A stretch of DNA of 64,000 nucleotides from Sipunculus nudus (taxonomy: Eukaryota > Annelida > Sipuncula > Golfingiida > Sipunculidae): the NCBI GenBank assembly GCA_026874595.1, contig CM049310.1:66790056-66854055 (forward strand). The letters are read 5' to 3'. This document shows, in pieces, positions 24,631 to 39,719 of the stretch. The notes beneath the pieces are model-generated. The model did no database searches. It saw nothing but the letters and a program-made list of their open reading frames with translations, and was not told the DNA's origin. A program made the position numbers and the translations under genes. Position 1 is the stretch's first letter, and every line of letters starts with the position of its first letter.

Positions 24631-26412
24631 ACGAACCTGAGCTCCGTTCATTTCATAATCCGTGGCGGACTGGGCCTGTCAAGAATAACCATAGACTCAA
24701 ATTGGCGATCGTCGGAGTCAATCACCAGGATACGAAGCTTAGCTCCGTTCATTTCATAATCCGTGGCGGACTTGGCCTGTCATGAATAATCATACGACTC
24801 AGCTTCGCGATCGTTGGACTCAGTCAGCAGGATACGAACCTGAATTCCCTTCATTTCATAATCCGTGGCGGTCTGGGCCTGTCATGAATAACCATACGAC
24901 CCAGCTTGGCGATCGTCGGACTCAGTCACCAGGATACGAACCTGAGCTCCGTTCATTTCATAATCCGTGGCGGACTGGGCCTGTCATGAATAACCATTCG
25001 ACCCAGCTTCCCGATCGTCGGACTCAGTCACCAGGATACGAACCTGAGCTCCGTTCATTTCATAATCCGTGGCGGTCTGGGCCTGTCATGAATTACCATA
25101 CGACTCAGATTCGCGATCGTCGGACTCAGTCACCAGGATACGAACCTGAGCTCCGTTCATTTCATAATCTGTGGCGGACTGGGCCTGTCATGAATAACCA
25201 TACGACTCAGCTTCGCGATCGTCGGACTCAGTCACCAGGAGACGAACCTGAGCTCCGTTCATTTCATAATCCGTGGCGGACTGGGCCTGTCAAGAATAAC
25301 CATAGACTCAAATTGGCGAACGTCGGACTCAATCACCAGGATACGATGCTTAGCTCCGTTCATTTCATAATCCGTGGCGGACTTGGCCTGTTATGAATAA
25401 TCATACGACTCAGCTTCGCGATCGTTGGACTCAGTCAGCAGGATACGAACCTGAACTCCGTTCATTTCATAATCTGTGGCGGACTGGGCCTTACCTGTCA
25501 TGCATAACGGCTCAGTTTCGTGATTATCGGACTCAGTCACCAGGAGACGAACCTGAGCTCCGTTCATTTCATAATCCGTGGCGGACTGGGCCTGTCAAGA
25601 ATAACCATAGACTCAAATTGGCGAACGTCGGACTAAATCACCAGGATACGATGCTTAGCTCCGTTCATTTCATAATCCGTGGCGGACTTGGCCTGTCATG
25701 AATAACCATACGACTCAGCTTCGCGATCGTCGGACTCAGTCACCAGGATACGAACCTGAGCTCCGTTCATTTCCTAATTTGTGGCGGACTTGGCCTGTCA
25801 TGAATAATCATACGACTCAGCTTCGCGATCGTCGGACTCAGTCACCAGGATACGAACCTGAACTCCGTTCATTTCATATTTCGTGGCGGACTGCGCCTGT
25901 CATGAATAATAATACAACTCAGCTTCGCGATCGTCGGACTCAGTCACCAGGATACGAACCTGAACTCCGTTCATTTCATATTCTGTGGCGGACTGGGCCT
26001 TACCTGTCATGAATAACCATACGGCTCAGTTTCGTGATCATCGGACTCAGTCACCAGGAGACGAACCTGAGCTTCGTTCATTTCATAATCCGTGGCGGAC
26101 TGGGCCTGTCATGAATAACCATACGACTCAGCTTCGCGATCGTCGGACTCAGTCACCAGGAGACGAACCTGAGCTCCGTTCATTTCATAATCCGTGGCGG
26201 ACTGGGCCTGTCAAGAATAACCATAGACTCAAATTGGCGAAAGTCGGACTCAATCACCAGGATACGATGCTTAGCTCCGTTCATTTCATAATCCGTGGCG
26301 GACTTGGCCTGTCATGAATAATCATACGACTCAGCTTCGCGATCGTTGGACTCAGTCAGCAGGATACGAACCTGAACTCCGTTCATTTCATAATCTGTGG
26401 CGGACTGGGCCT
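24631..26412 (+). repeat. 3,884-bp-spaced duplication, copy 2
   Basis: Second copy of 20747-22528. The intervening 22529-24630 holds the second 921-bp unit and a fragment resembling the 8.7-9.9 kb part of the first superunit (compare 23351-24470 with 8746-9865). Confidence 0.8.
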
Positions 26413-26563
26413 GTCATGAATAATCATACGACTCAGCTTCGCGATCGTCGGACTCAGTCACCAGGATACGAACCTGAACTCCGTTCATTTCATATTTCGT
26501 GGCGGACTGCGCCTGTCATGAATAATAATACAACTCAGCTTCGCGATCGTCGGACTCAGTCAC

Positions 26564-28060
26564 CAGGATACGAACCTGAACTCCGTTCATTTCATATTCT
26601 GTGGCGGACTGGGCCTTACCTGTCATGAATAACCATACGGCTCAGTTTCGTGATCATCGGACTCAGTCACCAGGAGACGAACCTGAGCTTCGTTCATTTC
26701 ATAATCCGTGGCGGACTGGGCCTGTCAAGAATAACCATACGACTCAAATTGGCGATCGTCGGACTAAATCACCAGGATACGAAGCTTAGCTCCGTTCATT
26801 TCATAATCCGTGGCGGACTTGGCCTGTCATGAATAATCATACGACTCAGCTACGCGATCGTTGGACTCAGTCAGCAGGATACGAACCTGAGCTCCCTTCA
26901 TTTCATAATCCGTGGCGGTCTGGGCCTGTCATGAATAACCATACGACTCAGCTTGGCGATCGTCGGACTCAGTCACCAGGATACGAACCTGAGCTCCGTT
27001 CATTTCATAATCCGTGGCGGACTGGGCCTGTCATGAATAACCATTCGACCCAGCTTCCCGATCGTCGGATTCAGTCACAAGAATACGAACCTGAGCTGCG
27101 TTCATTTCATAATCCGTGGCGGTCTGGGCCTGTGATGAATAACCATACGACTCAGATTCGCGATCGTCGGACTCAGTCACCAGGACACAAACCTGAGCTG
27201 CGTTCATTTCATAATCCGTGGCGGTCTGGGCCTGTCATGAATAACCATACGACTCAGATTCGCGATCGTCGGACTCAGTCACCAGGATACGAACCTGAAC
27301 TCCGTTCATTTCATATTTCGTGGCGGACTGCGCCTGTCATGAATAATCATACAACTCAGCTTTGCGATCGTCGGACTCAGTCACCAGGATACAAACCTGA
27401 ACAAGGTTCATTTTATAATCTGTGGGGGACTGGGCCTCTCATGAAGAACAATTGGACTCAGCTTCGCGATCGTCGGACTCAATCACCAGGATACGAACCT
27501 GAGCTCCGTTCATTTCATATTCTGTGGCGGACTGGGCCTGTCATGAATAACCATAAGACTCAGCTTCGCGATCGTCGGATTCAGTCACCAGGATACGAAC
27601 CTGAGCTCCGTTCATTTCATATTCTGTGGCGGACTGGGCCTTACCTGTCATGAATAACGGCTCAGTTTCGTGATTATCGGACTCAGTCACCAGGATACGA
27701 ACCTGAGCTCCGTTCATTTCATAATCCGTGGGGGACTGGGCCTGTCATGAATAACCATTCGACCCAGCTTCCCGATCGTCGGACTCAGTCACCAGAATAC
27801 GAACCTGAGCTGCGTTCATTTCATAATCCGTGGCGGTCTGGGCCTGTGATGAATAACCATACGACTCAGATTCGCGATCGTCGGACTCAGTCACCAGGAC
27901 ACAAACCTGAGCTGCGTTCATTTCATAATCCGTGGCGGTCTGGGCCTGTCATGAATAACCATACGACTCAGATTCGCGATCGTCGGACTCAGTCACCAGG
28001 ATACGAACCTGAACTCCGTTCATTTCATATTTCGTGGCGGACTGCGCCTGTCATGAATAA
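26564..28060 (+). repeat. 9,093-bp-spaced duplication, copy 1
   Basis: Matches 35657-37153 with several substitutions: GGATTCAGTCACAAGAA near 27069 against GGACTCAGTCACCAGAA; CAAGGTTC near 27404 against CAACGTTC; GTGGGGGAC near 27732 against GTGGCGGAC; GTGGCGG here against GTGCCGG near 36315. Confidence 0.8.
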
Positions 28061-28828
28061 CCATACGACTCAGCTTCGCGATCGTCGGATTCAGTCACCA
28101 GGATACGAACCTGAGCTCCGTTCATTTCATATTCTGTGGCGGACTGGGCCTTACCTGTCATGAATAACGGCTCAGTTTCGTGATTATCGGACTCAGTCAC
28201 CAGGATACGAACCTGAGCTCCGTTCATTTCCTAATTTGTGGCGGACTTGGCCTGTCATGAATAATCATACGACTCAGCTACGCGATCGTTGGACTCAGTC
28301 ACCAGGATACGAACCTGATCTCCGTTTATTTCATAATCTGTCGCGGACTGAGCCTGTCAAGAATAACCATACGACTCACATTCGCGATCGTCGGACTCAG
28401 TCACCAGGATACGAACCTGAGCTTCGTTCATTTCATAATCTGTGCGAACTGGGCCTGTCATGAATAACCATACGACTCAGATTCGCGATTGTCGGACTCA
28501 GTCACGAGGATACGAACCTGAGCTGCGTTCATTTCATAATCCGTGGCGGTCTGGGCCTGTCATGAATAACCATACGACTCAGCTTCGCGATCGTCGGACT
28601 CAGTCACAAGGACACAAACCTGAGCTCCGTTCATTTCATAATCCGTGGCGGTCTGGGCCTGTCATGAATAACCATACGACTAAGATTCGCGATCGTCGGA
28701 ATCAGTCACCGGGATACGAACCTGAACAACGTTCATTTCATAATCCGTGGCGGACTGGGCCTGTCAAGAATAACCATACTACTCAAATTGGCGATCGTCG
28801 GACTCAATCACCAGGATACGAAGCTTAG

Positions 28829-31800
28829 CTCCGTTCATTTCATATTTCGTGGCGGACTGCGCCTGTCATGAATAATCATACAACTCAGCTTTTCGATCGT
28901 CGGACTCAGTCACCAGGATACGAACCTGAACTCCGTTCATTTCATATTTCGTGGCGGACTGCGCCTGTCATGAAAAATCATACAACTCAGCTTTGCGATC
29001 GTCGGAATCAGTCACCGGGATACGAACCTGAACAACGTTCATTTCATAATCCGTGGCGGACTGGGCCTGTCAAGAATAACCATACTACTCAAATTGGCGA
29101 TCGTCGGACTCAATCACCAGGATACGAAGCTTAGCTCCGTTCATTTCATAATCCGTGGCGGACTTGGCCTGTCATGAATAATCATACGACTCAGCTACGC
29201 GATCGTTGGACTCAGTCACCAGGATACGAACCTGATCTCCGTTTATTTCATAATCTGTGGCGGACTGAGCCTGTCAAGAATAACCATACGACTCAGATTG
29301 GCGATCGTCGGACTCAGTCACCAGGATACGAACCTGAGCTTCGTTCATTTCATAATCTGTGCGAACTGGGCCTGTCAGGAATGACCATACGACTCAGATT
29401 CGCGATCGTCGGACTCAGTCACCAGGATACGAACCTGAGCTGCGTTCATTTCATAATCCGTGGCGGTCTGGGCCTGTCATGAATAACCATACGACTCAGC
29501 TTCGCGATCGTCTGACTCAGTCACCAGGACACAAACCTGAGCTCCGTTCATTTCATAATCCGTGGCGGTCTGGGCCTGTCATAAATAACCATACTACTCA
29601 GATTCGCGATCGTCGGACTCAGTCACCAGGATACGAACCTGAACTCCGTTCATTTCATATTTCGTGGCGGACTGCGCCTTTCATGAATAATCATACAACT
29701 CAGCTTCGCGATCGTCGGACTCAGTCACCAGGATACGAACCTGAACTCCGTTCATTTCATATTTCGTGGCGGACTGCGCCTGTCATGAATAATCATACAA
29801 CTCAGCTTTGCGATCGTCGGACTCAGTCACCAGGATACGAACCTGAACAACGTTCATTTTATAATATGTGGGGGACTGGGCCTCTCATGAAGAACAATTG
29901 GACTCAGCTTCGCGATCGTCGGACTCAGTCACCAGGATACGAACCTGAGCTCCGTTCATTTCATATTCTGTGGCGGAGTGGGCCTGTCATGAATAACCAT
30001 ACGACTCAGCTTCGCGATCGTCGGACTCAGTCACCAGGATACGAACCTGAGCTCCGTTCATTTCATATTCTGTGGCGGACCGGGCCTTAACTATCATGAA
30101 TAACGGCTCAGTTTCGTGATTATCGGACTCAGTCACCAGGAGACGAACCTGAGCTCCGTTCATTTCATAATCCGTGGCGGACTGGGCCTGTCAAGAATAA
30201 CCATAGACTCAAATTGGCGATCGTCGGACTCAATCACCAGTATACGAAGCTTAGCTCCGTTCATTTCATAATCCGTGGCGGACTTGGCCTGTCATGAATA
30301 ATCATACGACTCAGCTTCGCGATCGTTGGACTCAGTCAGCAGGATACGAACCTGAATTCCCTTCATTTCATAATCCGTGGCGGTCTGGGCCTGTCATGAA
30401 TAACCATACGACCCAGCTTGGCGATCGTCGGACTCAGTCACCAGGATACGAACCTGAGCTCCGTTCATTTCATAATCCGTGGCGGACTGGGCCTGTCATG
30501 AATAACCATTCGACCCAGCTTCCCGATCGTCGGACTCAGTCACCAGGATACGAACCTGAGATCCGTTCATTTCATAATCCGTGGCGGACTGGGCCTGTCA
30601 AGAATAACCATCGACTCAAATTGGCGAACGTCGGACTCAATCACCAGGATACGATGCTTAGCTCCGTTCATTTCATAATCCGTGGCGGACTTGGCCTGTC
30701 ATGAATAACCATACGACTCAGCTTCGCGATCGTCGGACTCAGTCACCAGGATACGAACCTGAGCTCCGTTCATTTCCTAATTTGTGGCGGACTGCGCCTG
30801 TCATGAATAATCATACGACTCAGCTTCGCGATCGTCGGACTCAGTCACCAGGATACGAACCTGAACTCCGTTCATTTCATATTTCGTGGCGGACTGCGCC
30901 TGTCATGAATAATAATACAACTCAGCTTCGCGATCGTCGGACTCAGTCACCAGGATACGAACCTGAACTCCGTTCATTTCATATTCTGTGGCGGACTGGG
31001 CCTTACCTGTCATGAATAACCATACGGCTCAGTTTCGTGATCATCGGACTCAGTCACCAGGAGACGAACCTGAGCTTCGTTCATTTCATAATCCGTGGCG
31101 GACTGGGCCTGTCATGAATAACCATACGACTCAGCTTCGCGATCGTCGGACTCAGTCACCAGGAGACGAACCTGAGCTCCGTTCATTTCATAATCCGTGG
31201 CGGACTGGGCCTGTCAAGAATAACCATAGACTCAAATTGGCGAAAGTCGGACTCAATCACCAGGATACGATGCTTAGCTCCGTTCATTTCATAATCCGTG
31301 GCGGACTTGGCCTGTCATGAATAATCATACGACTCAGCTTCGCGATCGTTGGACTCAGTCAGCAGGATACGAACCTGAACTCCGTTCATTTCATATTCTG
31401 TGGCGGACTGGGCCTTACCTGTCATGAATAACCATACGGCTCAGTTTCGTGATCATCGGACTCAGTCACCAGGAGACGAACCTGAGCTTCGTTCATTTCA
31501 TAATCCGTGGCGGACTGGGCCTGTCAAGAATAACCATACGACTCAAATTGGCGATCGTCGGACTCAATCACCAGGATACGAAGCTTAGCTCCGTTCATTT
31601 CATAATCCGTGGCGGACTTTGCCTGTCATGAATAATCATACGACTCAGCTACGCGATCGTTGGACTCAGTCAGCAGGATACGAACCTGAGCTCCCTTCAT
31701 TTCATAATCCGTGGCGGTCTGGGCCTGTCATGAATAACCATACGACTCAGCTTGGCGATCGTCGGACTCAGTCACCAGGATACGAACCTGAGCTCCGTTC

Positions 31801-33122
31801 ATTTCATAATCCGTGGCGGACTGGGCCTGTCATGAATAACCATTCGACCCAGCTTCCCGATCGTCGGACTCAGTCACCAGAATACGAACCTGAGCTGCGT
31901 TCATTTCATAATCCGTGGCGGTCTGGGCCTGTGATGAATAACCATACGACTCAGATTCGCGATCGTCGGACTCAGTCACCAGGACACAAACCTGAGCTGC
32001 GTTCATTTCATAATCCGTGGCGGTCTGGGCCTGTCATGAATAACCATACGACTCAGCTTCGCGATCGTCGGACTCAGTCACCAGGATACGAACCTGAGCT
32101 CCGTTCATTTCCTAATTTGTGGCGGACTTGGCCTGTCATGAATAATCATACGACTCAGCTTCGCGATCGTCGGACTCAGTCACCAGGATACGAACCTGAA
32201 CTCCGTTCATTTCATATTTCGTGGCGGACTGCGCCTGTCATGAATAATCATACAACTCAGCTTCGCGATCGTCGGAATCAGTCACCAGGATACGAACCTG
32301 AACTCCGTTCATTTCATAATCTGTGGGGGAATGGGCCTCTCATGAAGAACCATTGGATTCAGCTTCGCGATCGTCGGACTCAGTCACCAGTATACGAACC
32401 TGAGCTCCGTTCATTTCATATTCTGTGGCGGACTGGGCCTTACCTGTCATGAATAACCATACGGCTCAGTTTCGTGATCATCGGACTCAGTCACCAGGAG
32501 ACGAACCTGAGCTCCGTTCATTTCATAATCCGTGGCGGACTGGGCCTGTCAAGAATAACCATACGACTCAAATTGGCGATCGTCGGACTCAATCACCAGG
32601 ATACGAAGCTTAGCTCCGTTCATTTCATAATCCGTGGGGGACATGGCCTGTCATGAATAATCATACGACTCAGCTACGCGATCGTTGGACTCAGTCACCA
32701 GGATACGAACCTGATCTCCGTTTATTTCATAATCTGTCGCGGACTGAGCCTGTCAAGAATAACCATACGACTCACATTCGCGATCGTCGGACTCAGTCAC
32801 CAGGATACGAACCTGAGCTTCGTTCATTTCATAATCTGTGCGAACTGGGCCTGTCATGAATAACCATACGACTCAGATTCGCGATTGTCGGACTCAGTCA
32901 CGAGGATACGAACCTGAGCTGCGTTCATTTCATAATCCGTGGCGGTCTGGGCCTGTCATGAATAACCATACGACTCAGCTTCGCGATCGTCGGACTCAGT
33001 CACAAGGACACAAACCTGAGCTCCGTTCATTTCATAATCCGTGGCGGTCTGGGCCTGTCATGAATAACCATACGACTAAGATTCGCGATCGTCGGACTCA
33101 GTCACCAGGATACGAACCTGAA
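28829..33122 (+). repeat. 4,294-bp tandem duplication, copy 1
   Basis: Positions 28829-32056 match 33123-36350 at offset 4,294, so the repeat unit runs directly into its copy. Differences include CGCCTTTCATG near 29679 against CGCCTGTCATG; CGGAGTGGG near 29977 against CGGACTGGG; and T at 31620 against G. Confidence 0.83.
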
Positions 33123-34177
33123 CTCCGTTCATTTCATATTTCGTGGCGGACTGCGCCTGTCATGAATAATCATACAACTCAGCTTTTCGATCGTCGGACT
33201 CAGTCACCAGGATACGAACCTGAACTCCGTTCATTTCATATTTCGTGGCGGACTGCGCCTGTCATGAAAAATCATACAACTCAGCTTTGCGATCGTCGGA
33301 ATCAGTCACCGGGATACGAACCTGAACAACGTTCATTTCATAATCCGTGGCGGACTGGGCCTGTCAAGAATAACCATACTACTCAAATTGGCGATCGTCG
33401 GACTCAATCACCAGGATACGAAGCTTAGCTCCGTTCATTTCATAATCCGTGGCGGACTTGGCCTGTCATGAATAATCATACGACTCAGCTACGCGATCGT
33501 TGGACTCAGTCACCAGGATACGAACCTGATCTCCGTTTATTTCATAATCTGTGGCGGACTGAGCCTGTCAAGAATAACCATACGACTCAGATTGGCGATC
33601 GTCGGACTCAGTCACCAGGATACGAACCTGAGCTTCGTTCATTTCATAATCTGTGCGAACTGGGCCTGTCAGGAATGACCATACGACTCAGATTCGCGAT
33701 CGTCGGACTCAGTCACCAGGATACGAACCTGAGCTGCGTTCATTTCATAATCCGTGGCGGTCTGGGCCTGTCATGAATAACCATACGACTCAGCTTCGCG
33801 ATCGTCTGACTCAGTCACCAGGACACAAACCTGAGCTCCGTTCATTTCATAATCCGTGGCGGTCTGGGCCTGTCATAAATAACCATACTACTCAGATTCG
33901 CGATCGTCGGACTCAGTCACCAGGATACGAACCTGAACTCCGTTCATTTCATATTTCGTGGCGGACTGCGCCTGTCATGAATAATCATACAACTCAGCTT
34001 CGCGATCGTCGGACTCAGTCACCAGGATACGAACCTGAACTCCGTTCATTTCATATTTCGTGGCGGACTGCGCCTGTCATGAATAATCATACAACTCAGC
34101 TTTGCGATCGTCGGACTCAGTCACCAGGATACGAACCTGAACAACGTTCATTTTATAATATGTGGGGGACTGGGCCT
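32424..34177 (+). repeat. 8,277-bp-spaced duplication, copy 1
   Basis: Matches 40701-42454, apart from two adjacent-site differences at 42333 and 42335 and scattered substitutions such as GTCACAAGG (33001) against GTCACCAGG. To the left, similarity resumes at offset 8,176 because one 101-bp monomer is missing here relative to 40.2-40.7 kb. Confidence 0.82.
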
Positions 34178-36350
34178 CTCATGAAGAACAATTGGACTCA
34201 GCTTCGCGATCGTCGGACTCAGTCACCAGGATACGAACCTGAGCTCCGTTCATTTCATATTCTGTGGCGGACTGGGCCTGTCATGAATAACCATACGACT
34301 CAGCTTCGCGATCGTCGGACTCAGTCACCAGGATACGAACCTGAGCTCCGTTCATTTCATATTCTGTGGCGGACCGGGCCTTAACTATCATGAATAACGG
34401 CTCAGTTTCGTGATTATCGGACTCAGTCACCAGGAGACGAACCTGAGCTCCGTTCATTTCATAATCCGTGGCGGACTGGGCCTGTCAAGAATAACCATAG
34501 ACTCAAATTGGCGATCGTCGGACTCAATCACCAGTATACGAAGCTTAGCTCCGTTCATTTCATAATCCGTGGCGGACTTGGCCTGTCATGAATAATCATA
34601 CGACTCAGCTTCGCGATCGTTGGACTCAGTCAGCAGGATACGAACCTGAATTCCCTTCATTTCATAATCCGTGGCGGTCTGGGCCTGTCATGAATAACCA
34701 TACGACCCAGCTTGGCGATCGTCGGACTCAGTCACCAGGATACGAACCTGAGCTCCGTTCATTTCATAATCCGTGGCGGACTGGGCCTGTCATGAATAAC
34801 CATTCGACCCAGCTTCCCGATCGTCGGACTCAGTCACCAGGATACGAACCTGAGATCCGTTCATTTCATAATCCGTGGCGGACTGGGCCTGTCAAGAATA
34901 ACCATCGACTCAAATTGGCGAACGTCGGACTCAATCACCAGGATACGATGCTTAGCTCCGTTCATTTCATAATCCGTGGCGGACTTGGCCTGTCATGAAT
35001 AACCATACGACTCAGCTTCGCGATCGTCGGACTCAGTCACCAGGATACGAACCTGAGCTCCGTTCATTTCCTAATTTGTGGCGGACTGCGCCTGTCATGA
35101 ATAATCATACGACTCAGCTTCGCGATCGTCGGACTCAGTCACCAGGATACGAACCTGAACTCCGTTCATTTCATATTTCGTGGCGGACTGCGCCTGTCAT
35201 GAATAATAATACAACTCAGCTTCGCGATCGTCGGACTCAGTCACCAGGATACGAACCTGAACTCCGTTCATTTCATATTCTGTGGCGGACTGGGCCTTAC
35301 CTGTCATGAATAACCATACGGCTCAGTTTCGTGATCATCGGACTCAGTCACCAGGAGACGAACCTGAGCTTCGTTCATTTCATAATCCGTGGCGGACTGG
35401 GCCTGTCATGAATAACCATACGACTCAGCTTCGCGATCGTCGGACTCAGTCACCAGGAGACGAACCTGAGCTCCGTTCATTTCATAATCCGTGGCGGACT
35501 GGGCCTGTCAAGAATAACCATAGACTCAAATTGGCGAAAGTCGGACTCAATCACCAGGATACGATGCTTAGCTCCGTTCATTTCATAATCCGTGGCGGAC
35601 TTGGCCTGTCATGAATAATCATACGACTCAGCTTCGCGATCGTTGGACTCAGTCAGCAGGATACGAACCTGAACTCCGTTCATTTCATATTCTGTGGCGG
35701 ACTGGGCCTTACCTGTCATGAATAACCATACGGCTCAGTTTCGTGATCATCGGACTCAGTCACCAGGAGACGAACCTGAGCTTCGTTCATTTCATAATCC
35801 GTGGCGGACTGGGCCTGTCAAGAATAACCATACGACTCAAATTGGCGATCGTCGGACTCAATCACCAGGATACGAAGCTTAGCTCCGTTCATTTCATAAT
35901 CCGTGGCGGACTTGGCCTGTCATGAATAATCATACGACTCAGCTACGCGATCGTTGGACTCAGTCAGCAGGATACGAACCTGAGCTCCCTTCATTTCATA
36001 ATCCGTGGCGGTCTGGGCCTGTCATGAATAACCATACGACTCAGCTTGGCGATCGTCGGACTCAGTCACCAGGATACGAACCTGAGCTCCGTTCATTTCA
36101 TAATCCGTGGCGGACTGGGCCTGTCATGAATAACCATTCGACCCAGCTTCCCGATCGTCGGACTCAGTCACCAGAATACGAACCTGAGCTGCGTTCATTT
36201 CATAATCCGTGGCGGTCTGGGCCTGTGATGAATAACCATACGACTCAGATTCGCGATCGTCGGACTCAGTCACCAGGACACAAACCTGAGCTGCGTTCAT
36301 TTCATAATCCGTGCCGGTCTGGGCCTGTCATGAATAACCATACGACTCAG
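33123..36350 (+). repeat. 4,294-bp tandem duplication, copy 2 (partial)
   Basis: Matches the first 3,228 bp of copy 1 and then departs, with CAGATTCGCG (36351) replacing CAGCTTCGCG (32057). It is nested in the first 11,242-bp unit. Confidence 0.83.
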
Positions 36351-37153
36351 ATTCGCGATCGTCGGACTCAGTCACCAGGATACGAACCTGAACTCCGTTC
36401 ATTTCATATTTCGTGGCGGACTGCGCCTGTCATGAATAATCATACAACTCAGCTTTGCGATCGTCGGACTCAGTCACCAGGATACAAACCTGAACAACGT
36501 TCATTTTATAATCTGTGGGGGACTGGGCCTCTCATGAAGAACAATTGGACTCAGCTTCGCGATCGTCGGACTCAATCACCAGGATACGAACCTGAGCTCC
36601 GTTCATTTCATATTCTGTGGCGGACTGGGCCTGTCATGAATAACCATAAGACTCAGCTTCGCGATCGTCGGATTCAGTCACCAGGATACGAACCTGAGCT
36701 CCGTTCATTTCATATTCTGTGGCGGACTGGGCCTTACCTGTCATGAATAACGGCTCAGTTTCGTGATTATCGGACTCAGTCACCAGGATACGAACCTGAG
36801 CTCCGTTCATTTCATAATCCGTGGCGGACTGGGCCTGTCATGAATAACCATTCGACCCAGCTTCCCGATCGTCGGACTCAGTCACCAGAATACGAACCTG
36901 AGCTGCGTTCATTTCATAATCCGTGGCGGTCTGGGCCTGTGATGAATAACCATACGACTCAGATTCGCGATCGTCGGACTCAGTCACCAGGACACAAACC
37001 TGAGCTGCGTTCATTTCATAATCCGTGGCGGTCTGGGCCTGTCATGAATAACCATACGACTCAGATTCGCGATCGTCGGACTCAGTCACCAGGATACGAA
37101 CCTGAACTCCGTTCATTTCATATTTCGTGGCGGACTGCGCCTGTCATGAATAA
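35657..37153 (+). repeat. 9,093-bp-spaced duplication, copy 2
   Basis: Second copy of 26564-28060. It lies inside the first 11,242-bp unit and is therefore present again at about 46899-48395. Confidence 0.8.
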
Positions 37154-39312
37154 TCATACAACTCAGCTTTGCGATCGTCGGACTCAGTCACCAGGATACA
37201 AACCTGAACAACGTTCATTTTATAATCTGTGGGGGACTGGGCCTCTCATGAAGAACAATTGGACTCAGCTTCGCGATCGTCGGACTCAATCACCAGGATA
37301 CGAACCTGAGCTCCGTTCATTTCATATTCTGTGGCGGACTGGGCCTGTCATGAATAACCATACGACTCAGCTTCGCGATCGTCGGATTCAGTCACCAGGA
37401 TACGAACCTGAGCTCCGTTCATTTCATATTCTGTGGCGGACTGGGCCTTACCTGTAATGAATAACGGCTCAGTTTCGTGATTATCGGACTCAGTCACCAG
37501 GATACGAACCTGAGCTCCGTTCATTTCCTAATTTGTGGCGGACTTGGCCTGTCATGAATAATCATACGACTCAGCTTCGCGATCGTCGGACTCAGTCACC
37601 AGGATACGAACCTGAACTCCGTTCATTTCATATTTTGTGGCGGACTGCGCCTGTCATGAATAATCATACAACTCAGCTTCGCGATCGTCGGAATCAGTCA
37701 CCAGGATACGAACCTGAACTCCGTTCATTTCATAATCTGTGGGGGACTGGGCCTCTCATGAAGAACCATTGGATTCAGCTTCGCGATCGTCGGACTCAGT
37801 CACCAGGATACGAACCTGAGCTCCGTTCATTTCATATTCTCTGGCGGACTGGGCCTGTCATGAATAACCATACGGCCCAGCTCCGCGATCGTCGGATTCA
37901 GTCACCAGGATACGAACCGGAGCTCCGTTCATTTCATATTCTGTGGCGGACTGGGCCTTACCTGTCATGAATAACCATACGGCTCAGTTTCGTGATCATC
38001 GGACTCAGTCACCAGGAGACGAACCTGAACTCCGTTCATTTCATAATCCGTGGCGGACTGAGCCTGTCAAGAATAACCATACGACTCAAATTGGCGATCG
38101 TCGGACTCAATCACCAGGATACGAAGCTTAACTCCGTTCATTTCATAATCCGTGGCGGACATGGCCTGTCATGAATAATCATACGAATCAGCTACGCGAT
38201 CGTTGGACTCAGTCACCAGGATACGAACCTGAACTTCGTTCATTTCATAATCTGTGCGAACTGGGCCTGTCATGAATAACCATGCGACTCAGATTCGCGA
38301 TCGTCGGACTCAGTCACCAGGATACGAACCTGAGCTGCGTTCATTTCATAATCCGTGGCGGTCTGGGCCTGTCATGAATAACCATACGACTCAGCTTCGC
38401 GATCGTCGGACTCAGTCACCAGGACACAAACCTGAGCTCCGTTCATTTCATAATCCGTGGCGGTCTGGGCCTGTCATGAATAACCATACGACTAAGATTC
38501 GCGATCGTCGGACTCAGTCACCAGGATACGAACCTGAACTCCGTTCATTTCATGTTTCGTGGCGGACTGCGCCTGTCATGAATAATCATACAACTCAGCT
38601 TCGCGATCGTCGGACTCAGTCACCAGGATACGAACCTGAACTCCGTTCATTTCATAATCCGTGGCGGACTGAGCCTGTCAAGAATAACCATACGACTCAG
38701 CTTCGCGATCGTCGGACTCAGTCACCAGGATACGAACCTGAGCTTCGTTCATTTCATAATCTGTGCGAACTGGGCCTGTCATGAATAACCATGCGACTCA
38801 GATTCGCGATCGTCGGAATCAGTCACCAGGATACGAACCTGAACTCCGTTCATTTCATAATCTGTGGGGGACTGGGCCTCTCATGAAGAACCATTGGATT
38901 CAGCTTCGCGATCGTCGGACTCAGTCACCAGGATACGAACCTGAGCTCCGTTCATTTCATATTCTCTGGCGGACTGGGCCTGTCATGAATAACCATACGG
39001 CCCAGCTCCGCGATCGTCGGATTCAGTCACCAGGATACGAACCTGAGCTCCGTTCATTTCATATTCTGTGGCGGACTGGGCCTTACCTGTCATGAATAAC
39101 CATACGGCTCAGTTTCGTGATCATCGGACTCAGTCACCAGGAGACGAACCTGAACTCCGTTCATTTCATAATCCGTGGCGGACTGAGCCTGTCAAGAATA
39201 ACCATACGACTCAAATTGGCGATCGTCGGACTCAATCACCAGGATACGAAGATTAGCTCCGTTCATTTCATAATCCGTGGCGGACATGGCCTGTCATGAA
39301 TAATCATACGAA

Positions 39313-39719
39313 TCAGCTTCGCGATCGTCGGACTCAATCACCAGGATACGAACCTGAGCTCCGTTCATTTCATATTCTGTGGCGGACTGGGCCTGTCATG
39401 AATAACCATACGACTCAGCTTCGCGATCGTCGGACTCAGTCACCAGGATACGAACCTGAGCTCCGTTCATTTCATATTCTGTGGCGGACTGGGCCTTACC
39501 TGTCATGAATAACGGCTCAGTTTCGTGATTATCGGACTCAGTCACCTGGAGACGAACCTGAGCTCCGTTCATTTCATAATCCGTGGCGGACTGGGCCTGT
39601 CAAGAATAACCATAGACTCAAATTGGCGATCGTCGGACTCAATCACCAGGATACGAAGCTTAGCTCCGGTCATTTCATAATCCGTGGCGGACCTGGCCTG
39701 TCATGATTAATCATACGAC
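39313..39719 (+). repeat. 407-bp four-monomer tandem pair, copy 1
   Basis: Four monomers, one shortened by the CATAGACTC deletion, and including one TTACC insertion/CATAC deletion pair. Adjacent 39720-40126 is nearly identical. The same pair recurs in the second 11,242-bp unit at about 50555-51368. Confidence 0.83.

Noticed and set aside
26829-27653. 274-codon open frame and its relatives at 35922-36746 and 47164-47988 as a gene family
   Set aside because: They are copies of a duplicated satellite segment ending at the TTACC marker monomer. Relatedness comes from DNA duplication, not from conserved protein.
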